A stretch of DNA of 64,000 nt from Burkholderiales bacterium (GTDB lineage Bacteria > Pseudomonadota > Gammaproteobacteria > Burkholderiales > Burkholderiaceae_C). Under the pieces are notes generated by a model. That model had not been told where the DNA came from. It saw nothing but the letters and a program-made list of their open reading frames with translations, and made no database searches. The DNA is taken from assembly GCA_028868825.1 (NCBI GenBank), contig JAGWTU010000001.1, positions 242,355 to 306,354 of the forward strand, in the 5' to 3' direction. This document shows positions 54,278 to 63,898 of this stretch, one piece after another. The stretch's first letter is position 1. The number at the start of each line of letters is the position of its first letter. Both the position numbers and the translations under genes were made by a program.

Positions 54278-55294
54278 ATGCAAGAAACCGCCACCGCCAC
54301 GCTGATGGAACGCGTGCTCTACGAGGTCAAGCGCGTCGTCGTGGGCCAGGACCGCTTCCTCGAGCGCGTGCTCGTCGCGCTGCTCGCGCAGGGCCATCTG
54401 CTCGTCGAGGGCGTGCCCGGACTCGCCAAGACGCTGACCGTGAAGACGCTGGCGCGCGCCATCCACGGCAGCTTCAAGCGCATCCAGTTCACGCCCGACC
54501 TGGTGCCGGCCGACCTCGTCGGCACGCGCGTCTACAACCAGCGCAGCGGCGAGTTCAGCACGGCGCTCGGCCCGGTGTTCGCCAACCTGCTGCTCGCCGA
54601 CGAGATCAACCGCGCGCCGGCCAAGGTGCAGAGCGCGCTGCTCGAGGTGATGCAGGAGCGCCAGGTGACGATCGCCGGCGAGAGCCACCCGGTCCCCGAT
54701 CCCTTCGTCGTGATGGCGACGCAGAACCCGATCGAGACCGAGGGCACCTACCCCCTGCCCGAGGCGCAGGTCGACCGCTTCATGATGAAGGTGCTCGTCG
54801 ACTACCCCACCGAGGAGGAGGAGTTCGTCATCGCGCAGCGCGTCACCGGCGCGCCGGTCGCGATCCAGCCGGTGGCCGATCTCGTGCAGCTTGCCGATCT
54901 GCAGCGCGAGACGCGTGCCGTCTACTGCGACCCCGCGCTCGTGCAGTACGCCGTGCGCCTCGTCGGCGCCACACGGCGCCCGGACGGCCGCGGCCTGGCC
55001 GAGATCGCGCCGCTGCTGAGCTACGGCGCAAGCCCGCGCGCGACGATCGCGATGATCGAGGGCGCGAAGGCGCTGGCGCTGATGCGCGGCCGCCGCTACG
55101 CGTTGCGCGAGGATCTCGTCGACCTCGTGCCCGACGTGCTGCGCCACCGCCTCGTGCTGAGCTACGAGGCGCTGGCGTCGAATGTCGACGCCGACGCCAT
55201 CATCCGGCGCGTGCTCGCCCAGGTGGCGCCGCCCGAGCAGCCGCTGGCGCAGGGTCCTCACGGTGCCCAAGGTTCGCCAGGGGCGCGGGGCTGA
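54278..55294 (+). CDS. MoxR-family AAA+ ATPase
   Basis: The 338-residue chaperone-like ATPase has VVGQDRFLERVLVALLAQGH, Walker A GVPGLAKTLTVKTLAR (~44-59), Walker B LLLADEINRAPAKVQSALLE (~105-124), and sensor ATQNPIETEGTYPLPEAQVD. The C-terminal helical lid is ~240-330. MoxR proteins act with VWA-domain proteins to assemble or activate metal-containing or membrane complexes. It is followed by DUF58 and VWA genes, the usual module. Confidence 0.94.
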   Translation: MQETATATLMERVLYEVKRVVVGQDRFLERVLVALLAQGHLLVEGVPGLAKTLTVKTLARAIHGSFKRIQFTPDLVPADLVGTRVYNQRSGEFSTALGPVFANLLLADEINRAPAKVQSALLEVMQERQVTIAGESHPVPDPFVVMATQNPIETEGTYPLPEAQVDRFMMKVLVDYPTEEEEFVIAQRVTGAPVAIQPVADLVQLADLQRETRAVYCDPALVQYAVRLVGATRRPDGRGLAEIAPLLSYGASPRATIAMIEGAKALALMRGRRYALREDLVDLVPDVLRHRLVLSYEALASNVDADAIIRRVLAQVAPPEQPLAQGPHGAQGSPGARG

Positions 55295-55299
55295 GGCCG

Positions 55300-56298
55300 A
55301 TGGCGACGAGGCAGCCCAGCCCCACGCCCGCGCGGCCGCCGGCGCCGCCCGCCGATGCGCTGCTGCGCCAGCTCGAGTGGACCGTGATCCGCCCGCTCGA
55401 CGGTCTGCTGCAGGGCAACTGGCGCACGCTGTGGCGCGGCGCCGGCGTCGATCTCGCCGACCTGCGCGAGTACCAGCACCACGACGACGTGCGACACATC
55501 GACTGGAACGTCACGGCGCGCCTCGGCCAGCCGCATGTGCGCCAGTTCCACGAGGACCGCGACCTCAACGCCTGGTTCCTGCTCGATGTCTCGGCGAGCG
55601 TCGATTTCGGTTCGGACGAGACGACCAAGCTCGCCGTCTCGGCCGCCTTCGTCGCCGTGCTGGCGCGCGTCATCACGCGCCATGGCAACCGCGTCGGCGC
55701 CCTGCTCTACGGCGACCATGTCGACACCGTGCTGCCGCCGCGCGCGTCGCGGCTGCACGTGCTCGAACTGATACGCCGCATGACGGCGCCGCGGCCGCCC
55801 GACGCGCGCCGCGCCACCGCACTCGGTGACCTGTTGCGCGCGGCGCGCGGCGTGATCCGGCGCCGCAGCCTGGTCTTCGTCGTCAGCGACTTCATCAGCG
55901 AACCCGGCTGGGCCGACGAGCTGGCGCGGCTGGCGCGGCGACACGATGTCGTCGTCGTGCGACTGTGGGACCCGATCGAGAAATCGCTGCCTGCCGCCGA
56001 CGCCCGCATCGGCCTCGTGACGCTGCAGGACGCCGAGACCGGCGAGCAGTTCAGCGTCGACCTCGGCGACCCCGGCCTGCGCCGGCGCCATGCCGAGCTG
56101 GCCGCGGCGCAGGAAGCGGCGCTGCTCGAAGGCCTGGCGCGCAGCGGCGCCGACACGCTCGAGCTGGCGACCGACGACGACCTGCTGCTGACGCTGATGC
56201 GCTTCGCCGACCTGCGACGCCAGCGCGCGCGGCAGCGCTCGCCGCTGCGCATGCCGGCGGCGCTGCAGCGCGCGCTGCCGGCCGGAGCGCTGCGGTGA
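55300..56298 (+). CDS. DUF58 domain protein (VWA-like, MoxR-associated)
   Basis: The 332-residue protein has a Pro-rich start and the DUF58 core DLADLREYQHHDDVRHIDWN (~52-71). A vWA-like fold follows: WFLLDVSASVDFGSDE (~96-111, MIDAS-like DxSxS) and FVVSDFISEPGWADEL. No membrane helix is evident, unlike many longer DUF58 proteins. Its GTGA overlap with the next gene shows coupling. It probably serves as an adaptor between the MoxR ATPase and its substrate (family knowledge). Confidence 0.88.
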   Translation: MATRQPSPTPARPPAPPADALLRQLEWTVIRPLDGLLQGNWRTLWRGAGVDLADLREYQHHDDVRHIDWNVTARLGQPHVRQFHEDRDLNAWFLLDVSASVDFGSDETTKLAVSAAFVAVLARVITRHGNRVGALLYGDHVDTVLPPRASRLHVLELIRRMTAPRPPDARRATALGDLLRAARGVIRRRSLVFVVSDFISEPGWADELARLARRHDVVVVRLWDPIEKSLPAADARIGLVTLQDAETGEQFSVDLGDPGLRRRHAELAAAQEAALLEGLARSGADTLELATDDDLLLTLMRFADLRRQRARQRSPLRMPAALQRALPAGALR

Positions 56299-57323
56299 GC
56301 TTCACGTGGCCCGCGCTGCTGTGGCTGCTGGTGCTGCTGCCGCTGCTCGTCGCCGGCTATGTATGGCTGCTGGCGCGGCGCCGGCGGCAGACGCTGCGCG
56401 TGAGCAGCATCGCGCTGATCCGCCAGGCGGCGGGATCGAGCCCGGCCTGGCGCCGTCATCTGCCACCCGCGCTGCTGGGACTGGCGCTGGCCGCGCTGCT
56501 GCTGGCGCTGGCGCGGCCGACGATGGTGCTGACGCTGCCGATGGCCGAGCGCACCATCATCCTGGCGATGGACGTCTCGGGCAGCATGCGCGCCGAGGAC
56601 GTGAAACCGACGCGCCTGGCCGCCGCGCAGGCGGCAGCGAAGAGCTTCGTCGACGCGCTGCCGCACGAGGTGCAGGTCGGCGTCGTCTCGTTCGCCGGCA
56701 CCGCCGCCGTCGTGCAGGCGCCGACGGCGAGCCGCGAGGATGTGATCAAGGCGATCGACCGCTTCCAGCTGCAGCGCGGCACGGCCACCGGCAACGGGCT
56801 GATCCTGTCGCTGGCGACGCTGTTCCCCGACGACGGCATCGAGATCCAGCATGCCACGGGCCAACGCCTGTTCCCCGGCACCGAGGTCGGCGCGCACAAG
56901 CCGCCGCGGCCGCCGGTACCGCCGGGTTCGTACGAATCGGCGGCCATCATCATGCTCACCGACGGCCAGCGCACGACCGGCCCCGACCCTCTCGACGCGG
57001 CGCGCATGGCCGCCGACCACGGCATCCGCGTCTACACCGTGGGCATCGGCACGACACAGGGCGAGGTCATCGGCTTCGAGGGCTGGAGCATGCGCGTGCG
57101 GCTCGACGAGGAGACGCTGAAGAACATCTCGCTGCTGACCCATGGCGAGTACTTCTACGCGGGCACGGCCGACGACCTGAAGAAGGTCTACGCGAACCTG
57201 AGCTCGCGCATGGTCGTCGAGCGCAAGGAGACCGAGATCACGGCGCTGTTCGCCGGGCTCGGGGCACTGCTGGCGCTGGCGGCCGGGGGCCTGTCGCTGT
57301 GGTGGTTCGGGCGGGTGCTCTGA
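56295..57323 (+). CDS. Membrane VWA-domain protein, BatA-like
   Basis: From GTG 56295 the protein has 342 residues: two N-terminal TMs (~4-25, 55-75), a periplasmic or cytoplasmic von Willebrand A domain with MIDAS AMDVSGSMRAEDVKPTRLAA (~91-110), LTDGQRTTGPDP (~218-229), and a C-terminal TM (~315-338). This layout is that of BatA-like aerotolerance proteins and BatB-like relatives. It ends the MoxR-DUF58-VWA module; BatB, BatC and BatD homologues are not present. Confidence 0.9.
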   Translation: MSFTWPALLWLLVLLPLLVAGYVWLLARRRRQTLRVSSIALIRQAAGSSPAWRRHLPPALLGLALAALLLALARPTMVLTLPMAERTIILAMDVSGSMRAEDVKPTRLAAAQAAAKSFVDALPHEVQVGVVSFAGTAAVVQAPTASREDVIKAIDRFQLQRGTATGNGLILSLATLFPDDGIEIQHATGQRLFPGTEVGAHKPPRPPVPPGSYESAAIIMLTDGQRTTGPDPLDAARMAADHGIRVYTVGIGTTQGEVIGFEGWSMRVRLDEETLKNISLLTHGEYFYAGTADDLKKVYANLSSRMVVERKETEITALFAGLGALLALAAGGLSLWWFGRVL

Positions 57324-57359
57324 AGGCGGTGGTTCCGGCGCGCATGACGTGAGCCGAAG

Positions 57360-57377
57360 GCCCGTGGCGTCACGGGC
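57360..57377. terminator. Hairpin after the VWA gene
   Basis: GCCCGTG (57360-57366) and CACGGGC (57371-57377) form a seven-pair stem with a GCGT loop, 36 bp after the VWA stop. No T tract follows. It may end the MoxR module transcript. Confidence 0.4.
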
Positions 57378-57428
57378 GCGGGTCACGTATTCGCCGCGAC
57401 ATTCGTGACCTATCGCCTGCCTCGTCGG

Positions 57429-57471
57429 TGACAGCCGGCACTGCGCGATGGGCCCACTTCGGCCTAGATTG
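57429..57471 (+). promoter_or_regulatory. Bipartite promoter-like motif, copy 2
   Basis: TGACAGCCGGCACTGCGC, 13 bp, then CGGCCTAGATTG repeats both blocks and the exact spacing of copy 1 at 17896-17938; only one base of the blocks differs. It ends 12 bp before the ATG at 57484, so the TAGATT (57465-57470) is well placed for a -10 box. It probably drives the small secreted protein and the Rieske gene. Confidence 0.6.
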
Positions 57472-57483
57472 GGTATCTCGGCC

Positions 57484-58035
57484 ATGACGCCGATCGATTC
57501 CGCGCCCTGCACCATGTTTGCGCTGCCCACCCACCGTCGGAACCCGCGACCGGGTTGTGCAGCGGCATGCGGGTGGGGATGGCGCATCGCCATCGCGGCC
57601 TTGATCGCAAGCGCCACCGGCATCGCCCGCGCCGGGACGATCTACGAATTTCGCGCTTGCGACGGCCCTGTCGAATACGCGCAGCAGGCGCCGGAGCATG
57701 ACTGCGGCGCGCCGGTCCGGCGCTTCCCGTGGCACGCTGCGATGGTCTTCCCCGCGCCGGCGAACGTCGATGTCGCGAGCGCCGCCGAGGCCGGCGCGGT
57801 CACGAGCACGGACCCGAGTTCACGCGCCGCGCACGCCCGCCTCGAACTGCGGCGCGCCATCGCGGCGCAGCGCAACGGCCAGGAGCCGCTGCCCGGCGAA
57901 CGACAACATCTCGTCAACGGTCACAGCCGCCTGCGCCAGGCCTATTTCGATCGACTGCGCTCGCTGCAGGCGGCGGTCGATCACGCCCGCCGCGTGCTCG
58001 ACGCCGCGCTGCGATCGGGTGACCGATCCGGATGA
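57484..58035 (+). CDS. Secreted small protein of unknown function upstream of petA
   Basis: From ATG 57484 the protein has 183 residues; ATG 57514 would give 173 and a cleaner signal peptide (IAIAALIASATGIARA). The mature N-part, TIYEFRACDGPVEYAQQAPE followed by C, faintly resembles DUF4124-type envelope domains, but I am not sure. The C-terminal ~90 residues are helical and charged (LELRRAIAAQRNGQEPLPGE). It lies 64 bp before the Rieske gene and directly under bipartite motif copy 2. Confidence 0.65.
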   Translation: MTPIDSAPCTMFALPTHRRNPRPGCAAACGWGWRIAIAALIASATGIARAGTIYEFRACDGPVEYAQQAPEHDCGAPVRRFPWHAAMVFPAPANVDVASAAEAGAVTSTDPSSRAAHARLELRRAIAAQRNGQEPLPGERQHLVNGHSRLRQAYFDRLRSLQAAVDHARRVLDAALRSGDRSG

Positions 58036-58099
58036 CCGTCATGAAGCCAACGGCACGGCGTCCTGAGAGCGCTGCGCTCACGTTTTCCAGGAGTACCCC

Positions 58100-58708
58100 A
58101 TGTCCACGCTCGTCACCCGCATCCTGCACGTCGACGCCGAACCACTCACGGACGAAGAGCGTCGGCGCCTGCTGCGGCGGGTGACCGGCGTGGTGGGCGG
58201 CGTCGGCCTCATCGGCGCGGCCGTCCCCTTCGCCGAGACCTTCGAGCCCTCGGCGCGCGACCGCGCGCGCGGTGGGCCGGTCGATGCCGAGATGGCCGAT
58301 CTGCAGCCGGGCCAGATGCGCACCGTGGCCTGGCGCGGCAAGCCCGTGTGGCTGATGCGGCGCACGCCCGCGATGATCGAGGCGCTGAATCGCAACGATC
58401 CGCTGCTCGTCGATCCGCTGTCGCACGATTCGGTGCAGCCCGCGGCTTGCGTGAATCCGACGCGTTCGCTCAAGCCCGAATTCTTCGTCGCCCTGGGCGT
58501 GTGCACGCACCTGGGCTGCACGCCCATCCTGCATCTGCACGATGATCAGCTCAACGCCCAACTCGACGCGCCCGGCGGCTACATCTGCCCCTGCCACGGC
58601 TCGCATTTCGACCTCGCGGGCCGCGTCATCAAGAACGTGCCGGCGCCGCGCAATCTCGAGATCCCCGACCATCGCTACACCTCGGCCACCGCGGTGCGCA
58701 TCGGCTGA
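58100..58708 (+). CDS. petA: Rieske iron-sulfur protein of a cytochrome bc1 complex (orphan)
   Basis: The 202-residue protein has an N-terminal helix (~27-45) after RRRLLRRVTG and the two [2Fe-2S] motifs CTHLGC (~135-140) and CPCHGS (~155-160). The C-terminal part ends SATAVRIG. It would transfer electrons from ubiquinol to cytochrome c1, but petB and petC are not adjacent, unlike the standard operon. AGGAG precedes ATG 58100. A truncated relative lies at 18698. Whether it joins a complete bc1 encoded elsewhere is unknown. Confidence 0.92.
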   Translation: MSTLVTRILHVDAEPLTDEERRRLLRRVTGVVGGVGLIGAAVPFAETFEPSARDRARGGPVDAEMADLQPGQMRTVAWRGKPVWLMRRTPAMIEALNRNDPLLVDPLSHDSVQPAACVNPTRSLKPEFFVALGVCTHLGCTPILHLHDDQLNAQLDAPGGYICPCHGSHFDLAGRVIKNVPAPRNLEIPDHRYTSATAVRIG

Positions 58709-58876
58709 CGCGCACGGCCGGCCGGCGGTTCGGATGCCTTGGCCATCGTGACCACGGCGTGACCGGCGGCACTGGCGGCAGGCGGCGGCGGCGAGGACAT
58801 TCATGGCACGGGAGCCGTCGCGATGACGACCCGGACGGGCCGACACCGATGACTTCTGCAGTACGAGGAGTCCGCC

Positions 58877-59143
58877 ATGCTCACGCTCGAAAGAATGCCA
58901 GCCGCCGTCCAGGCCGATGCGACCCGGACCTCGCCGTCGCCGCCGCGCAGCGACGTCGGCGCCGCGCCGCCGCTGGCGCGCAAGCCCGAATTCGTCGCGG
59001 CACCGGTGCCGGCCACGGCGCCGACAGCGCCGATCGACGATCCGCTGCTCGATGCCACCGCGCTGCGTTGGTTGCCGCTGGCCGTGCCCCTGCTGGGTCT
59101 GGCCATCCTGTGCAGCATGGGCATCGTCTGGTTCGTGATCTGA
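58877..59143 (+). CDS. Small single-helix membrane protein
   Basis: The 88-residue protein has a Pro/Ala-rich soluble segment and one C-terminal TM (LPLAVPLLGLAILCSMGIVWFV, positions ~66-87) ending at the last residue. GAGGAG precedes ATG 58877. It shares orientation with the Rieske gene and could be an accessory or assembly peptide of the same complex, but there is no family evidence. The 168-bp gap before it contains only GTGACC repeats and no other gene. Confidence 0.55.
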   Translation: MLTLERMPAAVQADATRTSPSPPRSDVGAAPPLARKPEFVAAPVPATAPTAPIDDPLLDATALRWLPLAVPLLGLAILCSMGIVWFVI

Positions 59144-59164
59144 GCCGCGGCGCCGCTGCCGCCA

Positions 59165-60898
59165 TCACTCGCCGCAGGCCTCCACCACCATCTGCACGCG
59201 GCGTCGGCCGTTCCATTCGTCCAGGCCGAGCCGGTACGCGATGCGCGCCTGCGCCGGCAGCGGCTCGGCGTGGCCGAACCAGATCGCATCGCGTTCCTGC
59301 CCCGCGTGGCGCAGGCGCAGCTTGAGGTGCTTCTCGCCCACGAGCCGCTGCTGCAGCACCTGCACCTCGTCGCAGAACACCGGGGCCTCGAAGCCCTGGC
59401 CCCAGACCTGGGCGTCGAGCAGCGTCGCCGTCTCGGTGTTGAACCATTCGAGCGCCAGCGGCCCGTCGGTGCGCAGCGTGCGCGTCAGCGTCGCCGGTTC
59501 GAGCCAGGCCGCGGCGACGTCGCGCAGCGCGCGCTCGAAGACCTCGACATCGCCGCCCTCGGCAAGCGTGCAGCCGGCCGCCATCGCGTGGCCGCCGAAG
59601 CGCTGCAGCAGATCGGGATGGCGCTTGGCGACGAGGTCGAGCGCATCGCGCAGGTGAAAGCCCGGAATCGAGCGGCCCGAGCCCTTGAGCCGGCCGTCGG
59701 CGCCGCGCGCGAAGACGAAGGTCGGCCGGTGCAGCCGGTCCTTGACGCGGCCGGCGATGATGCCGACGACGCCCTCGTGGAAGGTCTCGTCGAAGAGCAC
59801 GAAGGCCGGCGGCGCTGCGGTCTCGGGCGGGATCAGGCGCTCGATCGTGCGCTCGGCGAGTTCGCGCATGCCGGCCTCGACTTCGCGGCGCTCGCGGTTG
59901 ATGGCGTCGAGCTGCCCGGCGAGTTCGGCCGCACGCGCCGGGTCGTCGCTGGTCAGGCATTCGATGCCCAGCGTCATGTCGGCCAGGCGTCCGGCGGCGT
60001 TGATGCGCGGCCCCAGCGCGAAGCCGAAATCGAAGCCTGCCGCGCGTGCCGGGTCACGCCCGGCGGCGCGGAACAGCGCCGCCAGCCCGGGCTGCAGGCG
60101 CCCGGCGCGCACGCGCTTCAGGCCCTGGGCGACGAGGCGGCGGTTGTTGGCGTCCAGGCGCACGACGTCGGCGACGGTGCCCAGCGCGACGAGGTCGAGC
60201 AGCGCATCCAGCCGCGGCTGCGCGGCGGTCTCCCAGGCGCCGCGCTCGCGCATCTCGGCGCGCGTGGCGAGCAGCACGTAGAAGATCACGCCGACGCCGG
60301 CGATGGCCTTGCTCTCGAAGGCGCAGCCGGGCTGGTTCGGGTTCACGATGACATCGGCCTCCGGCAGCGTCGCCGCGCCCGCCGCGTCGACGGCCGGCAG
60401 ATGGTGGTCGGTCACCAGCACCTGCATGCCGAGCGCGCGCGCATGGGCCACGCCGGCATGGCTGGCGATGCCGTTGTCGACCGTCACCAGCAGGTCGGGG
60501 CTGCGCTCGCGCGCGAGGTCGACGATGGCCGGCGTGAGCCCGTAGCCGTGGATCGCGCGGTCGGGGACGACGTAGTCCAGCGTGCCCGGCCGGGCGCCGA
60601 GCATCGTCAGGCCGCGCAGCGCGACGGCGCAGGCGGTGGCGCCGTCGCAATCGTAGTCGGCGACGATGCAGATGCGCCGCCCCTGCGCGATGGCATCGGC
60701 GAGCAGGCGGCCGGCGGCGCCGGCGCCGGCGAGGCCGGCCGGGGGCAGCAACCGCGCCGCGCTGTCGTCGAGCTCGTCGGCGCTGCGCACGCCGCGCGCG
60801 GCCAGCAGTCGCGCCAGCAGCGGATGGACACCCGCCTGTTCGAGCGCGAAGCTCACGCGCGGCGGCACGTCGCGCACGACCAGGCGCGGCGACGTCAC
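59165..60898 (-). CDS. recJ: Single-stranded-DNA-specific exonuclease RecJ
   Basis: RecJ degrades ssDNA 5'-3' in recombination and mismatch repair. The 577-residue protein has DHH-domain motifs ICIVADYDCDGATACAVALR and VTDHHLPAVD, then FALGPRINAAGRLADMTLGI. The DHHA1 domain has GRSIPGFHLRDALD and RFGGHAMAAGCTLAEG. The C-terminal OB region includes VWGQGFEAPVF. GTG 60898 overlaps the upstream TGA (GTGA) and matches the family N-terminus PRLVVRDVPPRVS. Confidence 0.95.
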   Translation of the reverse strand: MTSPRLVVRDVPPRVSFALEQAGVHPLLARLLAARGVRSADELDDSAARLLPPAGLAGAGAAGRLLADAIAQGRRICIVADYDCDGATACAVALRGLTMLGARPGTLDYVVPDRAIHGYGLTPAIVDLARERSPDLLVTVDNGIASHAGVAHARALGMQVLVTDHHLPAVDAAGAATLPEADVIVNPNQPGCAFESKAIAGVGVIFYVLLATRAEMRERGAWETAAQPRLDALLDLVALGTVADVVRLDANNRRLVAQGLKRVRAGRLQPGLAALFRAAGRDPARAAGFDFGFALGPRINAAGRLADMTLGIECLTSDDPARAAELAGQLDAINRERREVEAGMRELAERTIERLIPPETAAPPAFVLFDETFHEGVVGIIAGRVKDRLHRPTFVFARGADGRLKGSGRSIPGFHLRDALDLVAKRHPDLLQRFGGHAMAAGCTLAEGGDVEVFERALRDVAAAWLEPATLTRTLRTDGPLALEWFNTETATLLDAQVWGQGFEAPVFCDEVQVLQQRLVGEKHLKLRLRHAGQERDAIWFGHAEPLPAQARIAYRLGLDEWNGRRRVQMVVEACGE

Positions 60899-61812
60899 AG
60901 CAGCTCCCAAGGGGCGGCCGGCCGCGCCCACAGCCGCCGCAGGCCGGGCAGCCAGCCGCCCGCGGCAGGCTCGTAGGCGACCCAGCCGCGCTCGCCGCAC
61001 AGCGTCAGCCGCGACGGGGCACCGGCCTGCCACTGCGACTGCAGTTCGGCCAGCGGGCCGGCGTCGAGCGACTCCCAGGCCGCTGACCAGGCCGCCCAGT
61101 CGCCCGCCAGCGCGGGCTCGCGCAGCCGGGCATCGACGATCGGCGCCGGGCCGCGGTCGGGCTGGGCGACGCCACAGCCGCTGATCCAGAACGAGTTCAC
61201 CGGCGGCAGTCCCCGCCCCTCCCGGCGGGCATTGTTGGGATGGGTGTGGAGCAGCATCTGGACCTCACTTTGCAGCCGGCGGATACGCCGCGCGGCCGGA
61301 TCGCTGCCGAGCCAGGTGTCGATGTCGCGGCCGATCGCGCGCTCGGGCGACGCGGTGGCCAGCTGCGCCAGGCTCTCGTGCGCCACGTACCAGCGCAGCG
61401 GCGCGCCCCAGGCGCAGACATAGCCTTCGCTCGTGAACAGCGGCTGCACGGCCTCGAACAGCGCGCGCGAATCGGCCTCGTCCAGCGCCAGGCCGTCGGG
61501 GTCGGTCATCGTCACCTGCATCGCGCCGGCATGCCAATGCGCCGGCGTCAGCAGGCCCCAGGCGAGGTCGTCGGCGGGCATGCCGTCGATCTGCGCCTGG
61601 CGCGCGGCCCAGGGCAGGCAACCGTTGCCGCCGTTGAGCCCGAGCGATTTCGCCAGCGCCCGTTCGTGCGGCATCGACAGCGTCCATTCGTCACCGAGGT
61701 CGCGCTCGACCTCGACCCCCTGCCCGACCAGGGCCTGCAGGTGCGGCCGGCGCGGCGCCGCGGCGCGTCCGGCTTCGGCGAGGGCGGCCGCATAGGGAAT
61801 GAGCAGGTGCAT
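60895..61812 (-). CDS. Conserved protein upstream of recJ (RpfE/COG4255-like)
   Basis: The 305-residue cytoplasmic protein begins MHLLIPYAAALAEAGRAA and contains LTPAHWHAGAMQVTMTDPDG, SEGYVCAWGAPLRWYVAHES, LQSEVQMLLHTHPNNARREG and NSFWISGCG. Proteins of this kind upstream of recJ in Burkholderiales are variously called RpfE-type regulatory or phosphoglycerate-mutase-like; I cannot confirm either. It overlaps recJ by 4 bp. Its ATG lies at the edge of a long inverted repeat. Confidence 0.7.
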   Translation of the reverse strand: MHLLIPYAAALAEAGRAAAPRRPHLQALVGQGVEVERDLGDEWTLSMPHERALAKSLGLNGGNGCLPWAARQAQIDGMPADDLAWGLLTPAHWHAGAMQVTMTDPDGLALDEADSRALFEAVQPLFTSEGYVCAWGAPLRWYVAHESLAQLATASPERAIGRDIDTWLGSDPAARRIRRLQSEVQMLLHTHPNNARREGRGLPPVNSFWISGCGVAQPDRGPAPIVDARLREPALAGDWAAWSAAWESLDAGPLAELQSQWQAGAPSRLTLCGERGWVAYEPAAGGWLPGLRRLWARPAAPWELL

Positions 61813-61880
61813 TCAGTCCCGCCCGGCCGTTCCGAAGGGACTGAACGCCCCCTCGGGGGGCAGCGAACAACGTGAGCGTG
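61812..61880. repeat. Extragenic inverted-repeat element
   Basis: TTCAGTCCC (61812-61820) pairs with GGGACTGAA (61837-61845), a perfect nine-base stem. GCCCCC (61847-61852), TC, G, GGGGGC (61856-61861) follows, then AGCGAACAACGTGAGCGTGG ending in GGGGT. Similar elements occur repeatedly between genes of related Burkholderiales (from memory). It may stop transcription or affect translation of the minus-strand gene, whose ATG it borders. Confidence 0.5.
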
Positions 61881-61946
61881 GGGGTCTCATCCCTTCGATT
61901 ATCCGGGGCGGCCGCCGCCGCATCGCTCCTGTAGCATCGCCGCCCC

Positions 61947-63192
61947 ATGAACATGCCCTACGAGTGGCAGGTCGGCTGGCGCTACACGCGCGCCGGCCGC
62001 GCGGGCCGGCGCAACGGCTTCATCTCCTTCATCAGCGGCGTCTCGGTGCTCGGCATCGCGCTCGGCGTGGCTGCGCTGATCATCGTGCTGAGCGTGATGA
62101 ACGGCTTCCAGAAGGAGGTGCGCGACCGCATGCTCAGCGTGATCGCGCATGTGCAGATCTTCGACGCCGCCGGCGGTGCCCTGCCCGACTGGCAGGCCAC
62201 TGCCGCCGCCGCGCTGCGCGACCCGCGCGTGCGCGGCGCCGCGCCCTTCGTCGAATCGCAATCGCTGCTCGGCCGCGGCGACGAGCTGCGCGGCGCCATC
62301 GTGCGCGGCATCGACCCGGCCGAGGAGAAGAACGTCACGCCGCTGGGCCGCAAGCAGGCGCCGCTGCTGGCCCAGCTCACGCCGGGCTCGTGGAACATCG
62401 TCATCGGCGTCGAGCTCGCACGGCTGTTGCGCGTGGGCGTCGGCGACAAGGTCACGATTGCCGCACCGGGCGGCGAGATGACGCCGGCCGGCGTGCTGCC
62501 GCGCTTCAAGCAGTTCACCGTCGTCGGCACCTTCGACGTCGGGCATTACGAATACGACAGCGGCCTGGCCTTGATCTCCATCGCCGACGCCGAACGGCTG
62601 TACCGCGAAGCCGGCCCGATGGGCGTGCAGCTGCGCCTGGCCAACCAGTACGGCGCGCCCGAGGTCGCGAACGACCTGGCGCGCGCGCTCGGCCCGACGG
62701 TGATCGTGCGCGACTGGACGCAGACGAACCGCAACTGGTACGACGCCGTGCAGGTCGAGAAGCGGATGATGTTCATCATCCTGACGCTGATCGTCGCCGT
62801 CGCCGCGTTCAACCTCGTCTCGACGCTCGTGATGACGGTCACCGACAAGCGCGCCGACATCGCGATCCTGCGCACGCTGGGCGCGAGCCCGCGCTCGATC
62901 ATGGCGATCTTCGTCGTCCAGGGTGCGACGGCGGGCGTCATCGGCACGCTGGCCGGCGTCGCGCTGGGGCTCGTCGTCTCGTTCAACATCGCCGCCATCG
63001 TCGACTTCATCCAGTACCTGCTGGGCGTGACCTTCCTCTCGCCCAGCGTCTACGTCATCAGCACCATGCCCAGCGATCCGCAGCGCGGCGACATCGTGCC
63101 CATCGTCGCGATCTCGCTCGTCCTCGCCTTCGTCGCGACGATCTACCCGAGCTGGCGCGCCAGCCGCGTCAACCCGGCCCAGGCGCTGCGCT

Positions 63193-63200
<8 letters not shown>
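61947..63200 (+). CDS. lolC: Lipoprotein-releasing ABC transporter permease LolC/LolE
   Basis: The 417-residue permease extracts lipoproteins from the inner membrane for LolA. It has TM1 near 30-52 ([20 protein letters not shown]), a large periplasmic domain (~55-265), and three C-terminal TMs (~272-295, 318-345, 380-400). The MacB-like motifs [20 protein letters not shown] and [20 protein letters not shown] are present. It overlaps lolD by 8 bp. It is a single permease, so both membrane positions may be filled by one homodimer. Confidence 0.93.
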
Positions 63201-63888
<688 letters not shown>

Positions 63889-63898
63889 AATCCCTGAT

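Noticed and set aside
58744..58800. A possible third copy of the bipartite motif around GGCGGCACTGGCG
   Set aside because: Only the upstream block is partly similar; the downstream block does not match at the 13-bp spacing.
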